A stretch of DNA of 64,000 nt from Petunia secreta (GCA_029990175.1 JARKIP010000003.1:4588001-4652000); one strand, 5' to 3'. Positions 9,446-22,352 are shown, counted from the first letter of the stretch. Notes: generated by a model from the sequence alone, not told the origin. Program-made: numbers and translations.

Positions 9446-12400
9446 CTTACACTACAAAGAAGTATGCAAAGGTCTCGTTCACGCGAGACAAACGAACGCG
9501 GGAGGATATGAATGACGAGATTGTGTTCGGGGATTTCGACTTCGATGAAAGAATTCATCCCCATCACGATGCACTGGTAGTAACGATGAGGATCGACGAT
9601 GCCAACGTAAAGAGGGTATTAATCGATGCTGGCAGTTCGGTTAATATAATACATGCACGAGTAGTTGAACAACTGCAGTTGAGCGATAAGATCGTACCTC
9701 GCTCAACGGTGTTGTCGGGCTTCAATAACTCAAGCAAAGTGACCGTTGGAGAAATCATAATTAAGACGTATGCAGAAGGCGTCGAAAGTGAGACATCATT
9801 TCAAGTGATGAAAGGCGAGATGGCATACAACGTGATACTGGGTTGACCGTGGATTCACGCTATGGGAGCGGTCCCATCGACTCTACAGCAAGTTGTAAAA
9901 TTCCCTACCCCATGGGGAATTCACGAAATAAGAGGTTTGCAGCAGGCTTCTCGAGAATGTTACTCAGTAGCTGTTAAGGATGGCTTTCAAAAATAGCAAT
10001 CACAGCTAGTGGAACCCGTGGCCGAAGACTTCACTGCGGCTCCATCATGTGCTCAACGAGTACATTTAGCAGAGTCCGAAGTTGAAGACGAATTCGCACA
10101 GGTTCCACCATGTGTGAGAGAACCGTACAAGAAAAAAAGCCGGAGACTCTACGATAGAAGAATTGGAAGAAGTAATATTATTCGATGATAAGCCTGATCG
10201 GAAAGTCTATGTGGGAGCAGAATTGGATCTCGAAGTAAGAGCAAAAATCATATCCTTTCTCAAGGATAACTCTGATTGTTTTGCTTGGTCCCACACAGAT
10301 ATGGTGGGAATCGATCCAAAGGTTGCCACACATAAATTAAACGTCGATCCGAAGCATCGGCTGGTAAAGCAAAAAAAGCGGCCGAATGGAGGATTTCGAA
10401 GGAAAGTAATCAACGATGAAGTAGAAAAATTCTTAGCGAATGGGTTTATCAAAGAGGTTAAGTATCCAGAATGGCTTGCAAATACCGTCGTAGTACCGAA
10501 GAAAAATGACAAGTGGAGAGTATGCGTCGATTATACCGACCTCAACAAAGCTTGCCCAAAAGATTCGTTCCCACTACCTCACATCGACAGACAGATTGAT
10601 TCGACAGCAGGGCACGAGATGTTGAGTTTCTTGGACGCCTACTCAGGTTATAATCAAATTTCGATGGACCCAATAGATCCGGAGAAAACTTTGTTCATCA
10701 CAGACATGGGGACTTATTGTTACACAGTTATGCCCTTCGGACTTAAGAATGCTGGGGCTACTTATCAACGTTTGGTTACCACCATGTTCAAAGATTTGAT
10801 CGGAAAAACGATGGAAGTGTATATCGATGATATGTTGGTTAAGTCTTTAGAAAAGAAGAATCATTTGAGTCATTTGGAGGAAACTTTTACGATATTAAGG
10901 CGGTTCAACATGAGATTGAACCCGGAGAAATGCGCGTTCGGGGTCGGATCCGGCAAGTTCTTGGGATTCATTGTATCGCAAAGAGGAATCGAGGCTAATC
11001 CAGACAAAATCAAGGCGATCGAAAGCATCTCCGAAGACTTGACAATGGTGAAAGAAGTTCAACAGCTGACCGGTCGAGTAGCCTATCTCAGCAGGTTCAT
11101 CTTGAGGTCATCTGAACTATGTCACAAGTTCTTTTCGGTGCTGAGGAAAAACAAAAGTTTTGATTAGACACCAGAATGCAAAAAGGCTCTCAAAGAACTG
11201 AAGCAATACTTGTCCAACCCTCCGCTTCTACCAAAGCCAATCGAAGGAGAAATGTTGCTGATCTACTTGGCCGTTTCCGATGTTGCTGTAAGCGCTGTCC
11301 TCATTCGCGAGGATAGAGGTAACCAATTTCCTATCTATTATGTTAGTAAAACATTGTTAGATGCAGAAACAAGGTATCCACATCTAGAAAAACTAGCACT
11401 TGCACTAGTCACTGCTGAACAAAAGTTAAGACCTTATTTCCAATGTCATTCAATATCTGTTATAACTACTTTTCCATTTCGAAATGTTTTACATCAGCCA
11501 GATCTCTCTGGTCGATTGATGAAATGAGCGGTCGAGCTGAGTGAATACGACATCACTTACCAGCCTCGCACCGACATAAAATCTCAAGTTATAGCTGATT
11601 TTGTAGCAGAATTTAGCTCTAATATTCTCCCGGAAGCAAAGAAGGAAGAGTTAATGATGAGAGATCCAGATCCCGGAGTCTGGGTAATGTACACCGATGG
11701 AGCTTTGAATGTGAAAGGGACTGGCCTCGGAATCCTGTTGATAGCACCTACCGACGAGAAACTCAGGTATGCGATCAAATTACATGCAAAGACTAACAAT
11801 GAGGCCGAATATGAGGCTCTCGCTGCAGGTTTAAAGATCGCAAAGGACTTGAAAGTCGAATGACTAGACATCAAAAGCGATTCTCAGCTGGTGGTAAATC
11901 AAATCCAAGGCGATTTTTGTGTTCGAGATCCGAGGATGCAGCAGCTTCTCGAAAATGTACAAAATCTCTTAACTTCTTTTTAGGAAAGGAAAATAGCTCA
12001 GATACCGAGGGAAAATAAGATCGAGGCAGACGCCTTAGCCAACCTTTGTTCCGCAGCAGCTATCGATGGAAAACTCGACGAAACAGTGGTTCATATGTTC
12101 GAATCCCCACTTTGTCGAAGCATCAAAGAGGTAAACAATGTTAATCATACTTGGGATTGGAGAAAAAAATATTTGTCTTATTTGCAGGCAGGCACCCTTC
12201 CCGATGACAAAAAGTCTGCCCGATCACTTAAAGCTAAAGCAGCAAGATATTGTCTCGTAGACAATCAACTCTACAGACGAATATTCGGTGGCCTTTTAGC
12301 GAAGTGTGTGGAACCAGATGGAACAAGTTACGTGTTGAAAGAAGTTCGCGAAGGCGAATGTGGCAATTACTCCGGCAGCAAGTCGTTGGTTCGAAAGATA

Positions 12401-13391
12401 ATAAGAGCTGGATACTATTGGCCAACGATCGCGGATGATGCCAAAGAGTTCGTTCGTGAGTGCGACACGTGTCAACTATTTGGCAACCTCATACATCAAC
12501 AAGCAGAGCCACTTCATTCGGTCACATCACCGTGGCCGTTCATGAAATGGGGAATGGATTTGGTCGGGTCGCTTCCAACAGCGCCCGGTGGGGTAAAGTT
12601 TATTTTAATTCTTACGGATTATTTTTAAATGGGTAGAAGCAATTGCTTTGGCTAAAATTTGTGAACAGGAAGTCATCAAGTTTATTCATCAAAATATCAT
12701 CTGTCATTTTGGGATCCCGAAAGAGATCACATGCGACAATGGTAAACAATTCGTGGGAAGACGGATTACTGCCTTCTTCGAAAAATGGGGAATCAAGTGA
12801 ATTGCCTCAACACCTTATCACCCCAGTGCAAATGGACAAGCTAAGTCTTCCAATAAAACAATAATAGAGTATTTGAAGAAAATGATGGATGAATCAAAGG
12901 GCAATTGGCCGAACGAACTCCCCGGAGCGCTGTGGGCTCATCGGACAACGGTGAAACACAGCACCGGGGAAACTCCGTTCTCACTTGTCTATAGAACAGA
13001 AGCATTGATTCCGGTTGAAGTGGGGGAACCCAGTCTTCGGTTCGCTCATTCCACCGATGAGTCAAACAAAGAGGCTATGCTGATAGATTTAGACTTGGTC
13101 GAGTCAAAAAGGGATATGGCGTTCGTTCGAATACAAGCACAGAAACAAAGGGTAGAAAATTACCTCAACAAAAAAATCAGGTATCGATCTTTTAATATAG
13201 GTGACTATGTGCTAAAGATCAAAAGACCGAAGAAGGATGAGCCCAACTAAGGTAAGCTGGGAGCAAATTGGGAGGGACCCTATCGGGTCAAAGCAGTAAT
13301 CGAAAAAGGCTCATACCAACTCGAAATAATGAACTCCAAGCCAGTCGACTTCAATTGAAATATCACACAATTGAAGAAATACTACTTTTAA
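9442..13391 (+). pseudogene. Tat-lineage pol: protease, RT, two RNase H domains, integrase (broken)
   Basis: Domains in order: aspartic protease with RVLIDAGSSVNII (about 9613-9650), its frame ending at TGA in ILG-stop-PWIH; reverse transcriptase 10163-11167 with WRVCVDYTDLNKACPKDS and the catalytic YIDDM at about 10819; RNase H at about 11170-11530; archaeal-like second RNase H from about 11640 with MYTDGALNVKGTG and TNNEAEYEAL; integrase from 12086 with the CX2C end of the zinc domain in ECDTCQL and catalytic Asp in KWGMDLVG and CDNG. The third catalytic acid should be Glu in the NGQAE-type motif; here it is Lys (NGQAK). Stops occur near 9844, 11165, 11525, 11862, 11982, 12627, 12799, 13249 and 13357. 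The copy is clearly inactive. Confidence 0.93.
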
Positions 13392-14543
13392 AATTCTACG
13401 GTATCATCTTCTATTTTCCGTTATAATTTTCATTTCCTCTCCATCGGAAGCAATTGTTTAATCGATTATTTGATACTAACACTTTTAGATGATAGGCATA
13501 GTTGGAATCGAATGATGACAAACATCACCCACGAACACTTGAGCTCAAAACGCTCCAATCGGGGTCGATAAGTCTGACGAACATTCTAATGTGGTCTTCA
13601 TCTTTAACAGCCTTTTTGGTTTGTTGTCTTTCAATGACTTCGTTTCAGATATCGAAATCGAGGACCAGTGTTTGACTGATCATTCTTCACATCCAAACAC
13701 TTGGGGGGGGGGGGGGAGATGGAGTTAGTAGGATGGTCACAGTTGGACACTTGGAACTTTCATCGAAGAAGGAAACGAAGACGATTGAAGACGATACCGG
13801 GGACTCGCTCAAAATTCAACCAAAGTTCAAGATCCCAGCGCTCACTCGAACTGGGGACTCGTTCGTACTTCAAATCGAATTAGAGACCCAACTCTGTCGA
13901 AGACTGCAAACCCTAACGCTTTTATTCAAAGTCGGAGGCTATTCGTCTAAAATGAGCTTTGTAATATGTAAACGATCCGTTAGCGATCAAAACCTCTGTG
14001 CCCCCAAAACGGCCAGATTACCTAAACCGATCGAATCAACCGATCTCAAAATGTATCAAGTGCCCGATAGCGGCCAACATTTCAATGATATACAACATTC
14101 GGTCTTTTTACCGATTTTTACACTTATTGATTTAGGTTGCCGGCCTATGCATTAATGAATTCTGCCAGCATCACTTCACGCTCTTGACAATGGTCAAGTC
14201 GTGTTTCCGGTCTTTACATGGGCGAATTTTACAATTCCAACTTTTTACTGTGTTCAAAGCAATTTTTATTTCCAAACTTAGAAACGCTCGAAGAGTGCAT
14301 TACGTGAAAGTGAGACGTCATTCTTCATTATGCACTAAAGGACATTGGGCCCCAATCACTTTTTTCCAACGACTGTCGTTTGAACGTTAAACTTTCCAAA
14401 CGAGTAAACTAAACTTATCCTCGGAAAACAATACGGCGATAAGAGAAGCACTAAGGATAATTCATTCATTAAAGGAAAATATTTACACAGATCGGTCAAA
14501 CGACCTCATCATAACTGGATCAAAAACAAAATAAACTTATAGT
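13392..14543 (+). other. 3' region of the Tat element between pol and the antisense gene
   Basis: No recognised domain. A G homopolymer of about 13 bases sits near 13704-13716. Short forward frames (13733-14155 and others) lack motifs and are probably chance. Long untranslated 3' regions are usual in Tat elements. Confidence 0.6.
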
Positions 14544-17189
14544 TCATTCATCTTCATCGGATCTTTCTTCAGAAGAATCTGGAGAAAGGCCAAGTTCCTC
14601 ACGAGTCAGCCTCATGACCTGGACGGCTTCTTCGAGCTCCTTGGTTACATCAACTTGACGCTCAGACATTTCCCGAAGCAAGTCTCGCCTCGATTCTACT
14701 AAAATGAGCTCCCTTCTCCCTTCGAAATCATTCTACATTGAGCGCCTTTGAGTAGCCAACTCTTTTGAAGAAACGAATTCCTCTCCGACAAAGCGTCGTT
14801 CTGAGCAACTAGATCATCGTTAACGCCCTTAAGAATATGAAGTTCCTCGTTCAAACGAATGAATTCTGACTCTTTGGTCTTCAGTTCAGCTTCCAATTTG
14901 GCACATTTATCGTCCATGCTAGTTTCAAGTCGACCTAGTTGATCGTTCAAAGCCTGAGCTTGAGACTCTAATTCCGACTCTTGAAGAGCATGAGCGGTGG
15001 CCTTTTTAGCCGAGTCGGCCTCAAGCTCAGAATACTTCACTTTCAGAATTTTTAAGTTGTTATGCCATCCATCACCAACGGAGGTAAGAAGAGCAACTCT
15101 CTCATTCAAATGGGCTATCTCGGTTTCAAGCTGTCGAATCCGATCAGCTGATTCAATGGCCATGATGGTATTCTGAAGTCAAAACAAGATACCCCTGTAA
15201 GAAGAAAAAGATGAGAAAAGAGTCAAGCAGTAGAAGATAAAAGGGAGAGTTCGTTACCCGAAAGGCACTGAAAGCAATCTGAGAAGACAAGCTCACATCG
15301 CTATAGCAATTCAATCAAGCTTTTTCCATCGGCCCCATCACGTCGAAAAAGTAGTTAGCAAGATGCTTTGGATATCTAAGCAGATCCACCTCCCCGGGAA
15401 CGGTGATGGTCATCGATCTGGTGTTAGCTTCCTCTGCAGCCTTGGCCCTCTTATAAGCAGCAAAGGAAGCGGCTTCCTCATATCGAGGAAAGCGAATGAT
15501 GGGCTCTTCATGGTCCGACGCATAGAATGACGAACCTGAGCTCTCCGTGTGCTTCGACTTCGTCGTTGCCATGGGATGATCGAGGGGAAGCTTGCCCTTC
15601 TTGGGATCCCTCTCCCTTGGCACACCGCCTAAAGGTACGCCATCGATGCCCCCAACATTTAACATCTCATTGGTTGGGATGATGGCAGTCTATTGCCCCC
15701 AGAGCCAGAAATAACGTCGATCATATCCTCTGCAATTGGGGATAAGGGAAGCTGCCTATCAACACCAATACTGACCGACTGAACCCCATCATACTCCTCT
15801 GCTGCTTTGAGTTGCTCAGCCGTTTCAAGCATTCTCTCTTTCCTTGGCCTTTTCGGCCGCTTCTACAGCTGCTCAGACCCGGATTCTTCACCTTCTTCCT
15901 CGGAGGGAATACGAGCGAGATCGCCCTCCTCGACGGCTTTCGCCACTTCAATTGCTGAGACAGCCCCCTTAACAACCTTCTCAATCGGCTTAGGATCAAC
16001 CGATGAGCTAGCTCCTTGCGGAGTATTCTTAACAAAGTACTTTGCCCTAAGATCTTGATAAGAGGTTTTTTTCTTCTTCTTCGGAGGAGTTTCACTAACA
16101 TTCTCCCCTTCAACCTCTTCGACTTCTTCCTCGTCGACCAAGTCCTCGACCTGCCCGGTACCAGCACCAGTGATGCCTGTTGAAGGTAATTTGTTAGAAT
16201 TAAACAAAGAATGTAACTCGACTGAAGGCAAAACTAAGCTTACCATGGTTCTTCACTTTCACCTTCAAAAGAGCCGCGATCGGCTTCCAAGCCCTCTGAT
16301 TGTTGGTAGTTTCATTCAAAAATTTCTTCAACCAATCAACGATGTCGGTAACTAAATCGAACAGAACTTTGCTGGCTGCACAGACACACGAGAATAAAGC
16401 ACGGAAAAAATACAAGACAGCGCGAAAATTAAATACTTACGTGTGCGGTTCCAGCCAACGGGGAGACGTTCAGCCCCCGGAGCCACAAGCTGGTCTGTCG
16501 GGATATAAACGAAGCGTTGATCCCATGCCCTGAGATCGTCGTCGTTGTCGGAATAGAGCTCGACTGCCTCGTTTTTGCACGGTGATAATACCAGCCTTGT
16601 AAATTCTAGGAGAATATAGGTAAAGAATATGGCTGAGTGTGACCTCCACTCCCACCTTCTTGCCAATCCATCGATACATGGAAACCAAACGCCACACCAT
16701 CGGGGAAATCTGCGCTAAGCAAACGTTGTACAACCGGCAGAATTCCTCGATTATTGGGTCGACCGGCAAAGTAAACCCTATCGTAAATGGGTACGTCAAA
16801 TTGGCGGGATGTCCGCCATAAAAAGTGGTCAGAGTTGACCTCCTTGGAGGGCATACTACATCAACCTCACCTTCTTTCCAACCACAATCTTCTCTGATTC
16901 GTGGTATCGATTCCTCAGTGACAGCGCAAAAAACTGAATCGACAGGAATATTCTTTTTTTTTAGCCAGTTGAACGTCATTCTGGGTACTGACCTTGCAAT
17001 CATCATCATAGGTAAACTTTTTCAGAAGAATATCAGTGTAACTGGACCGAAGTCTGTGGGTTTCTTTTCCCTATTTTTTCCCTTCTTATCTACTGAAGGG
17101 CCGGCAGCGGGCCGCGGCGGCACCGTGGCGGCAACGGCGGTGGGGAGAGTAACTCCGGTGTCGGTTATATTTTGAGAAGGTGAAGACAT
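14544..17189 (-). pseudogene. Antisense spliced gene (aORF) of the Tat element, decayed
   Basis: The reverse strand carries a multi-exon gene between pol and the 3' LTR. It starts at 17189 with MSSPSQNITDTGVTLP, a Pro/Ala-rich head. The next part (about 17010-16441) reads ADFPDGVAFGFHVSMDW-type sequence and ends GWNRT at a GTAAGT donor. Exon 2 (16375-16244), after GTGCAG, contains LVTDIVDWLKKFLNE and ends at GTAAGC. Exon 3 begins at 16176 after TTCAACAG, is acidic and Lys-rich, and runs on in shifted frames to about 15315. The last exon (from about 15172, after CTTCAG) is a coiled coil (MAIESADRIRQLETEI onward) ending SSEERSDEDE at 14544. The first two introns are both phase 1, so the splice pattern is coherent. 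Extra antisense frames are known in Tat elements; their function is unknown. Stops and shifts break this copy. Confidence 0.75.
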
Positions 17190-17535
17190 TATACAACAAA
17201 TTCAACAATTGGAGTAGTTAACTTGAAGATTTGAAGCAGAAATTGATAAAAACAAGCAAGGAATTCTGAATTTTTGCTTGAAGAATTCTGAAAAATTTTA
17301 AGAGTTTAGAAGTTGTAAAGTTGCTGGAATGATTTGAAACTTATATTTATAGAGCAAAAGCCATCATGATCTTGGGAACCGAAAACTGCCACCCGCACGA
17401 TCTCTAACACGTGCAGCGACTGGAAGTTTAAATGACAGCTTGACATTTCAAAATGAAGGGACACGGATGTTCCACGTGTTTTCCCGCTTAAAATTTCAGG
17501 CCACTTGCCAAGTTTTTACGAACACACGACTCGGC

Positions 17536-17551
17536 AAGTGGGGGGACTATC
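17536..17551 (+). other. Polypurine tract of the Tat element
   Basis: AAGTGGGGGGACTATC directly precedes the 3' LTR, the normal place for the plus-strand primer. Confidence 0.75.
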
Positions 17552-18586
17552 TGTATTGGTTGATTTTTTGTTCGATCACGCAGAGGATGTGTTTGATCGT
17601 GTTGCAAAACTATTGTCGTTTCCAAAGACACATGTTGGTAAAGATCGATTGAATGTGGCTTCGATTTTAATGGCATGATCGGTTATGTTGTGTCGAGATC
17701 GGGATGTTTCAAAGACAGCCGTTCTAGCAGATAACTTCAACTGGCCTTATTCCACTTTTATCGAAACGAATCCAGCGCATTTCGGGGGACGTGGGCAACT
17801 GCTGAAGAGACGTGGGGAATCAGAATTCTTCTAGGGTTGGGCACCTCACTTCAGCCTATAAATAAACCCCCATTTTCCCCATTGTAAAGATACGTTCATC
17901 AGAACACCTCCTTCTCTTATTCATCATTTATACAGCCGCTCACTATATTGTTATTTTACTGTCATTGTCAAAGCAACACACTGTATTAAGCATAATTTGT
18001 GGCTTGATTTGGACGTGGAAGAAGGATTCGTCTTTCATCAAAGCACAGACTTCTGATTCTTCAATACAATAAGCTTTATCGCTTTATTCAATTATTTATT
18101 ATTATTTATTCTATTGTTTACATGCCACCTCCGTTATTTGATACATTAATTCGTGATCTCATTAATCTGTTATCGTTGCCTTGGTTGTAAAATTAGTCCA
18201 TTATTTAACCTGCTTCTTAATATCGAACGCGTTTAGTAAATTGATACTGTTACTTTCTGATCGTAGTGCTAACCTGGTTGAGCGCATTTCTATCAATTGC
18301 ATCATTTATCATTATATCTGAGTTTATCATCGAATCTGGTTAAGATCGTAAATTGCCGATTCATTATTTGCCTTCGAATTGCTCATTAAAGCTACGACAT
18401 CGGATTTGCATGTTTGTGCTTTCGAAACTGATATTTGCATTGTCTTCAAATTGAAGCCCTGAAAATCGACTACTTGTCAACGTAAATCGCTTATCAATCG
18501 ATCGAATTGAGATATAAACGGTCGCCTTAGACTCAACTAAATATAAATTTAATTGTAAAACCTGAAATACATTTTTAAGAAATACA
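17552..18586 (+). repeat. 3' LTR of the Tat element
   Basis: Starts TGTATTGGTT and ends AAGAAATACA, followed by the duplicated CTTCC. Most differences from the 5' copy are transitions. Confidence 0.93.
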
Positions 18587-18591
18587 CTTCC

Positions 18592-19043
18592 TTTATTTGA
18601 CAAAAATGAGTAGTCTAATAAAATATTTTTCAAGTTGTATAAGCCAACCAAACATAGGAGAAAATTAAAATATTTTCTAGAAAGTGATCTCCCCAATACT
18701 AAACACACCCATAACATCCCAAGTAAGATTCGAACTTATGATCAATTTATTAGGAGTGATCACTCTGTCACTGAACTATTAAGGGACAGTAAGAGATTCA
18801 ATTTCTTAGTGTTCAATTTACATTCTCAGTCCATGGCTAATATAAACTCAAAACTTCATATGTAACTTTCAAAGTTCTTTGTAGTTGCTCCCTTATATGC
18901 ATTGGCCTACGCACTTCATTTCAGACAACCGGATTACTTATAATCGTATAAATACGTTTTTATTAAAAAAAAAAAGGGGTAGTAACTAAAATAAAGAGAT
19001 AGTCTGAAAAATTTTGTGGCCTAAAGCCAAACTTTAATGATAG

Positions 19044-19114
<71 letters not shown>

Positions 19115-19784
19115 CATACATACACTAGTCACGGCTGCCCGGCGTTAAGCCGGGTTAGTCGGTAAAGTTATACTTCATTTGATAATTTATGTGATAAAAT
19201 TTGAGTATATGCAAAATTTAAGATGAAAAAGAGTTTTGAAAGTTATGATCATAAGGCATTTCATAATATTATGTGTGACTATAAAATGAGTTTAGGGGAG
19301 ATAGTTTTCAATATAAAAAGCTTTTAGTTTGAAAATTAACGGAAAAAATGTCAGAACATCTGAAACAAGGTGGTAGTGTTATCATATGTTATCAATTTTT
19401 CTAGTAGACATTATCTAACTGAAATTCTAAGTAACAAACAATCATAGTGTTCATTTTTATTCCTCACTCTCGTATAAAATAACTTGATTCATTCCATTAT
19501 TAAGTATACGAAGAGTCCGCTGAAAAAATTGGAGTAGTATCTTCATTAGTTGTAAGGAATTAGTACCCCAATTCAAACTCGGATCAATACATATGATGCC
19601 TTAAATTATGCGTCAAGAATTAGTTAAATAAAAAAGTACTATTTTTCTATGTACTACATCCATTCCATTTTGAATGTTAATTTAAGTTCTTGGCAAATCC
19701 ATTACAAGAATTAGTTAATATTAATTATGGAGGTTGTTTCAATAAATTATTATTATGATATTTAGAGTAGTATATTTACTAATT
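18592..19784. other. Unassigned AT-rich flank
   Basis: Host or old repeat sequence resuming after the Tat element. No coding region was recognised; the frame at 18635-18865 has no domain. A TA microsatellite inside it is listed separately. A short hairpin-like GCCCGGCGTTAAGCCGGG sits at about 19137-19154. Confidence 0.4.
19053..19123. repeat. (TA)n microsatellite followed by (CATA)n
   Basis: About 58 bp of pure TA repeat (19053-19110) runs into three CATA units. It is likely length-variable between individuals. Confidence 0.95.
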
Positions 19785-20069
19785 ACCCGTTTGTACGTCT
19801 AAACTTTTTCATTTTCTTAAAAAGAATTTGAAAAAGAAAAATGTTTGTCCATGAATTTTAATAACTTTTTCAATTTTTTTGGGAACATAATTTTTGAAAA
19901 ATTAAAAAGTGGTTTGGAATACTTGTTCGAATTTTTTCAAAAAGACTTTTTCTTCTCTCATAAAATTCTATTTTTCCAACTTTCAAATACTATTTTTTCT
20001 ATTAAATTTCAAAAACTCTACTATCAGAATTAAGGAAAGAAATAGAGAATTCATGTGGTCAAACGAACC
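19785..20069. repeat. Possible MITE with GTTTG/CAAAC ends
   Basis: The left end reads ACCCGTTTGTACGTC and the right end GTGGTCAAACGAACC, which are loosely inverted. The interior is rich in long A and T runs. This resembles common plant MITEs whose ends contain GTTTGG/CCAAAC, but no clear target duplication was read. Frames at 19845-20121 are AT-rich artefacts. Confidence 0.35.
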
Positions 20070-21334
20070 ATTAAGAAAATGCTATGTACAAGGTGTGTTG
20101 CACTTTCAATTAAAAGTGTAATGAAATTGTTAGTGACCTTTGACATACAAAAAAAGAGTAGAAGATAACTTAAAGAAATTACATTTCCTGTGGGGTATGT
20201 GAGTGAAAAGCTGTGACAGCTGTCGTGAGCTGAGCACAAAAGGAAATACTTACAAAACTCATTGTCTTCCTCGTTATATCCGAATTTTCCATTCACAGAC
20301 CTCAGACCTCCCTCTAAGTAATTGCTTGCATTTTTCTGTTTTTGTTTCTTTGAGCTCTTATACTATATTTTTTTCAGTCGTGTTCTTTTATACATGATAT
20401 AAGAAATCGTGATGTTTTTGCATCATCATTTCCCCACTCAAGAGTCAAGTCTTTGGTGAGTTCTTCTTCTTTTTTTTTTTTTTTTTGTGTTCTTGTTTTA
20501 ATGAAACATTTTCAAGATTTGTTTTTGCATCATTTTCTAAAGACCAGTTTTGTTTTCTGTCGTGGATCTTTAATTTTTCTTTTCTTGAAGTGATATGGGA
20601 TGATACTTTCCTCCTTTATTTATCCTCCATACATTTCTAGACTCCAAATTTCAAAAGAATCACATATCGGTTTTTTTGGGTGGAGCCGTGACGGACTTGG
20701 CGGTGTTGATTAGATGACAAACTCGTGACTTTTGGTATCACAATGCTTTGGTGTTGCTGACGGTGCCACGATGATAGCATGAAGCTGTGGTGAGGGCGAA
20801 GCTACAGTGCTGGCTAAAGCGGTGGAGCTTTGACAGTAGAGCTTGGAAGCTTTTTACGGTGGTGAGGGTGGTGATTCGGGTGAGAGGCTATGGCATCTGG
20901 GCCACGTGGGGAAGCACAACTAATGCTAGTTTCGGGCCCACGTAATTTCAAAATTGCTGTTTTCCTTTAATGTTCACCTCTTAAGGCACGTAGTACAAAC
21001 GAATGATACATATATTGTGAAATGACTGATTTGCCCCCAGGACAGACAGGCATGTCAACGAAGACCTGCCTGCTGTTCCCACTTATATATGTAGTATAGA
21101 TATAGATATAGATATATATTTTGAAGTCTATATTTTTAGCTTTTTGAGATATTGTTAATAAATTTTTTATACTCAATTTCTTCTAATTAGTCTTTCTCAA
21201 TTGATAACATAGTCAATTCATTTAATATCTTTTAAGGCATTGTTGATATTAGATTCTTAGATAAGATTTGATCAATTTTTTGTAATTTTCCACGTATCTT
21301 ACTTTTTTACTTCAGATGACGTTTTTAACTTACA
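20070..21334. other. Unassigned sequence, no gene seen
   Basis: Includes a T-rich run near 20470-20487 and a more GC-rich patch at 20690-20940 with repeated GGTG and GGCG words but no reading frame. A short GATATA repeat lies near 21090-21117. No RNA gene was recognised. Confidence 0.4.
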
Positions 21335-21336
21335 TA

Positions 21337-21831
21337 CTACCTCAATCCGATTATACAGTGTCCATTTTTTACTTTTTTGTCATGTCCATTAAGAAAATAT
21401 TAAATACTACTCCATCTGATTCAGTTTATGTAAATTATTTTTCTTTTTAGTCCATTATAAAAGAATGATCTATTTCTAAAATTGAAAACTACGTAACCAC
21501 AAATTTATCATTGTGCCTTAGCGAAGTGATTTATATCCACACAAATAACAATGGCTTAGTTTAGACCATAAGTTTCAAAAGTCTTATTTTTTTATTAAAC
21601 ATTGTGTCATGTCAAACAAGTTCATATAAATTAAAATAGATGGAGTATAGATTTTACCACATTGCCCTGATTTACTAATCTCGAATACCAAACTTAAGTA
21701 AACTATTCATTTTTTATATCTTTAATTGCATGGGTAAGATTAGAAAAGAATAATAAAATTTGCATAGATTTTCTAAAGTAACACTTATTTAGACAAAAAA
21801 AAAATGTACACTTATTAAAAAATGGAGATAG
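21337..21831. mobile_element. Stowaway-like MITE, interrupted by a second MITE
   Basis: The left end reads CTACCTCAATCCGATTATAC and the inverse of the right end CTATCTCCATTTTTTAATAA. Both lie beside a TA dinucleotide (21335-21336 and 21832-21833), the Tc1/mariner target duplication. Inner blocks TGTCCATTTTTTAC and TGTACATTTTTT also correspond between the arms. Excluding the inner insertion the element is about 257 bp. It has no coding capacity. Confidence 0.65.
21410..21645. mobile_element. Stowaway-like MITE nested in the previous one (236 bp, TSD TA)
   Basis: The ends are CTCCATCTGATTCAGTTTAT and, inverted, CTCCATCTATTTTAATTTAT, flanked by TA at 21408-21409 and 21646-21647. CTCCNTC-type ends with a TA duplication are typical of Stowaway. 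It lies inside 21337-21831 and so inserted later. Confidence 0.75.
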
Positions 21832-21833
21832 TA

Positions 21834-22352
21834 TAACCTATTATGTGTAATAAAATACGGGGCCTTCAAAAATATGGGGCTTAAAGTGGTGGCTTCACCT
21901 GCTTTAGGAGAAGGCCGGCCCTGCTAAAATAGTATATAGTAAGTAGCATGAATGACAGTCATTATCTGAAATATATATATCCTTAGTATTCCTTACCATT
22001 AGTGTGCATAACATATCAATAGTATGGCATGTACCTGGATTGTTATCATTCTAACGAAAATTTATTCCATCTTCGATAATGATTATTCGAAAAGTGTCTT
22101 AAGCCTGTTTTAAATGTTCAATTTTCTATTTTTTTTAAATCTTCTGAAATGTCTCGTTCAAAGTTTGTCCAAAGTCCAAACTAACAGGACTAGCAAAGGG
22201 TGCTCAAATGAGACCTTACACTTTGATTTGGCAAAGTTAGCAATTGATGGGTTTTCATACCTAATTTGATTGAACTAATGGGCTTGCTATGAGTTTTTCA
22301 TTACCCAATTTCATTGGATTGAAGAGCTTACTTTCCAATTTGTTCGAGGAGA
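21834..22352. other. Unassigned sequence with a GGGGCCTTC/GGCCGGCCCTG patch
   Basis: The patch 21855-21921 resembles, in reverse complement, sequence at 44467-44530 and may be a fragment of the same old repeat family. The rest is AT-rich with no reading frame. Confidence 0.4.

Larger units (their letters stand above)
6604..18586 (+). mobile_element. Complete, decayed Tat-lineage Ty3/Gypsy LTR retrotransposon (TSD CTTCC)
   Basis: The unit is bounded by two LTRs of about 1.03 kb and by the 5-bp direct repeat CTTCC at 6599-6603 and 18587-18591. In order it has a primer-binding site, gag, protease, reverse transcriptase, RNase H, a second archaeal-like RNase H, integrase, a long 3' region with an antisense spliced gene, and a polypurine tract. 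The doubled RNase H and extra antisense frame are known marks of the Tat clade (Tat, Ogre, Retand). By eye the LTRs differ at about 21 positions plus a few indels, roughly 2 percent. Every coding region is broken by stops or shifts, mostly explainable by single C-to-T or G-to-A changes, so the element cannot move on its own. Confidence 0.93.
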
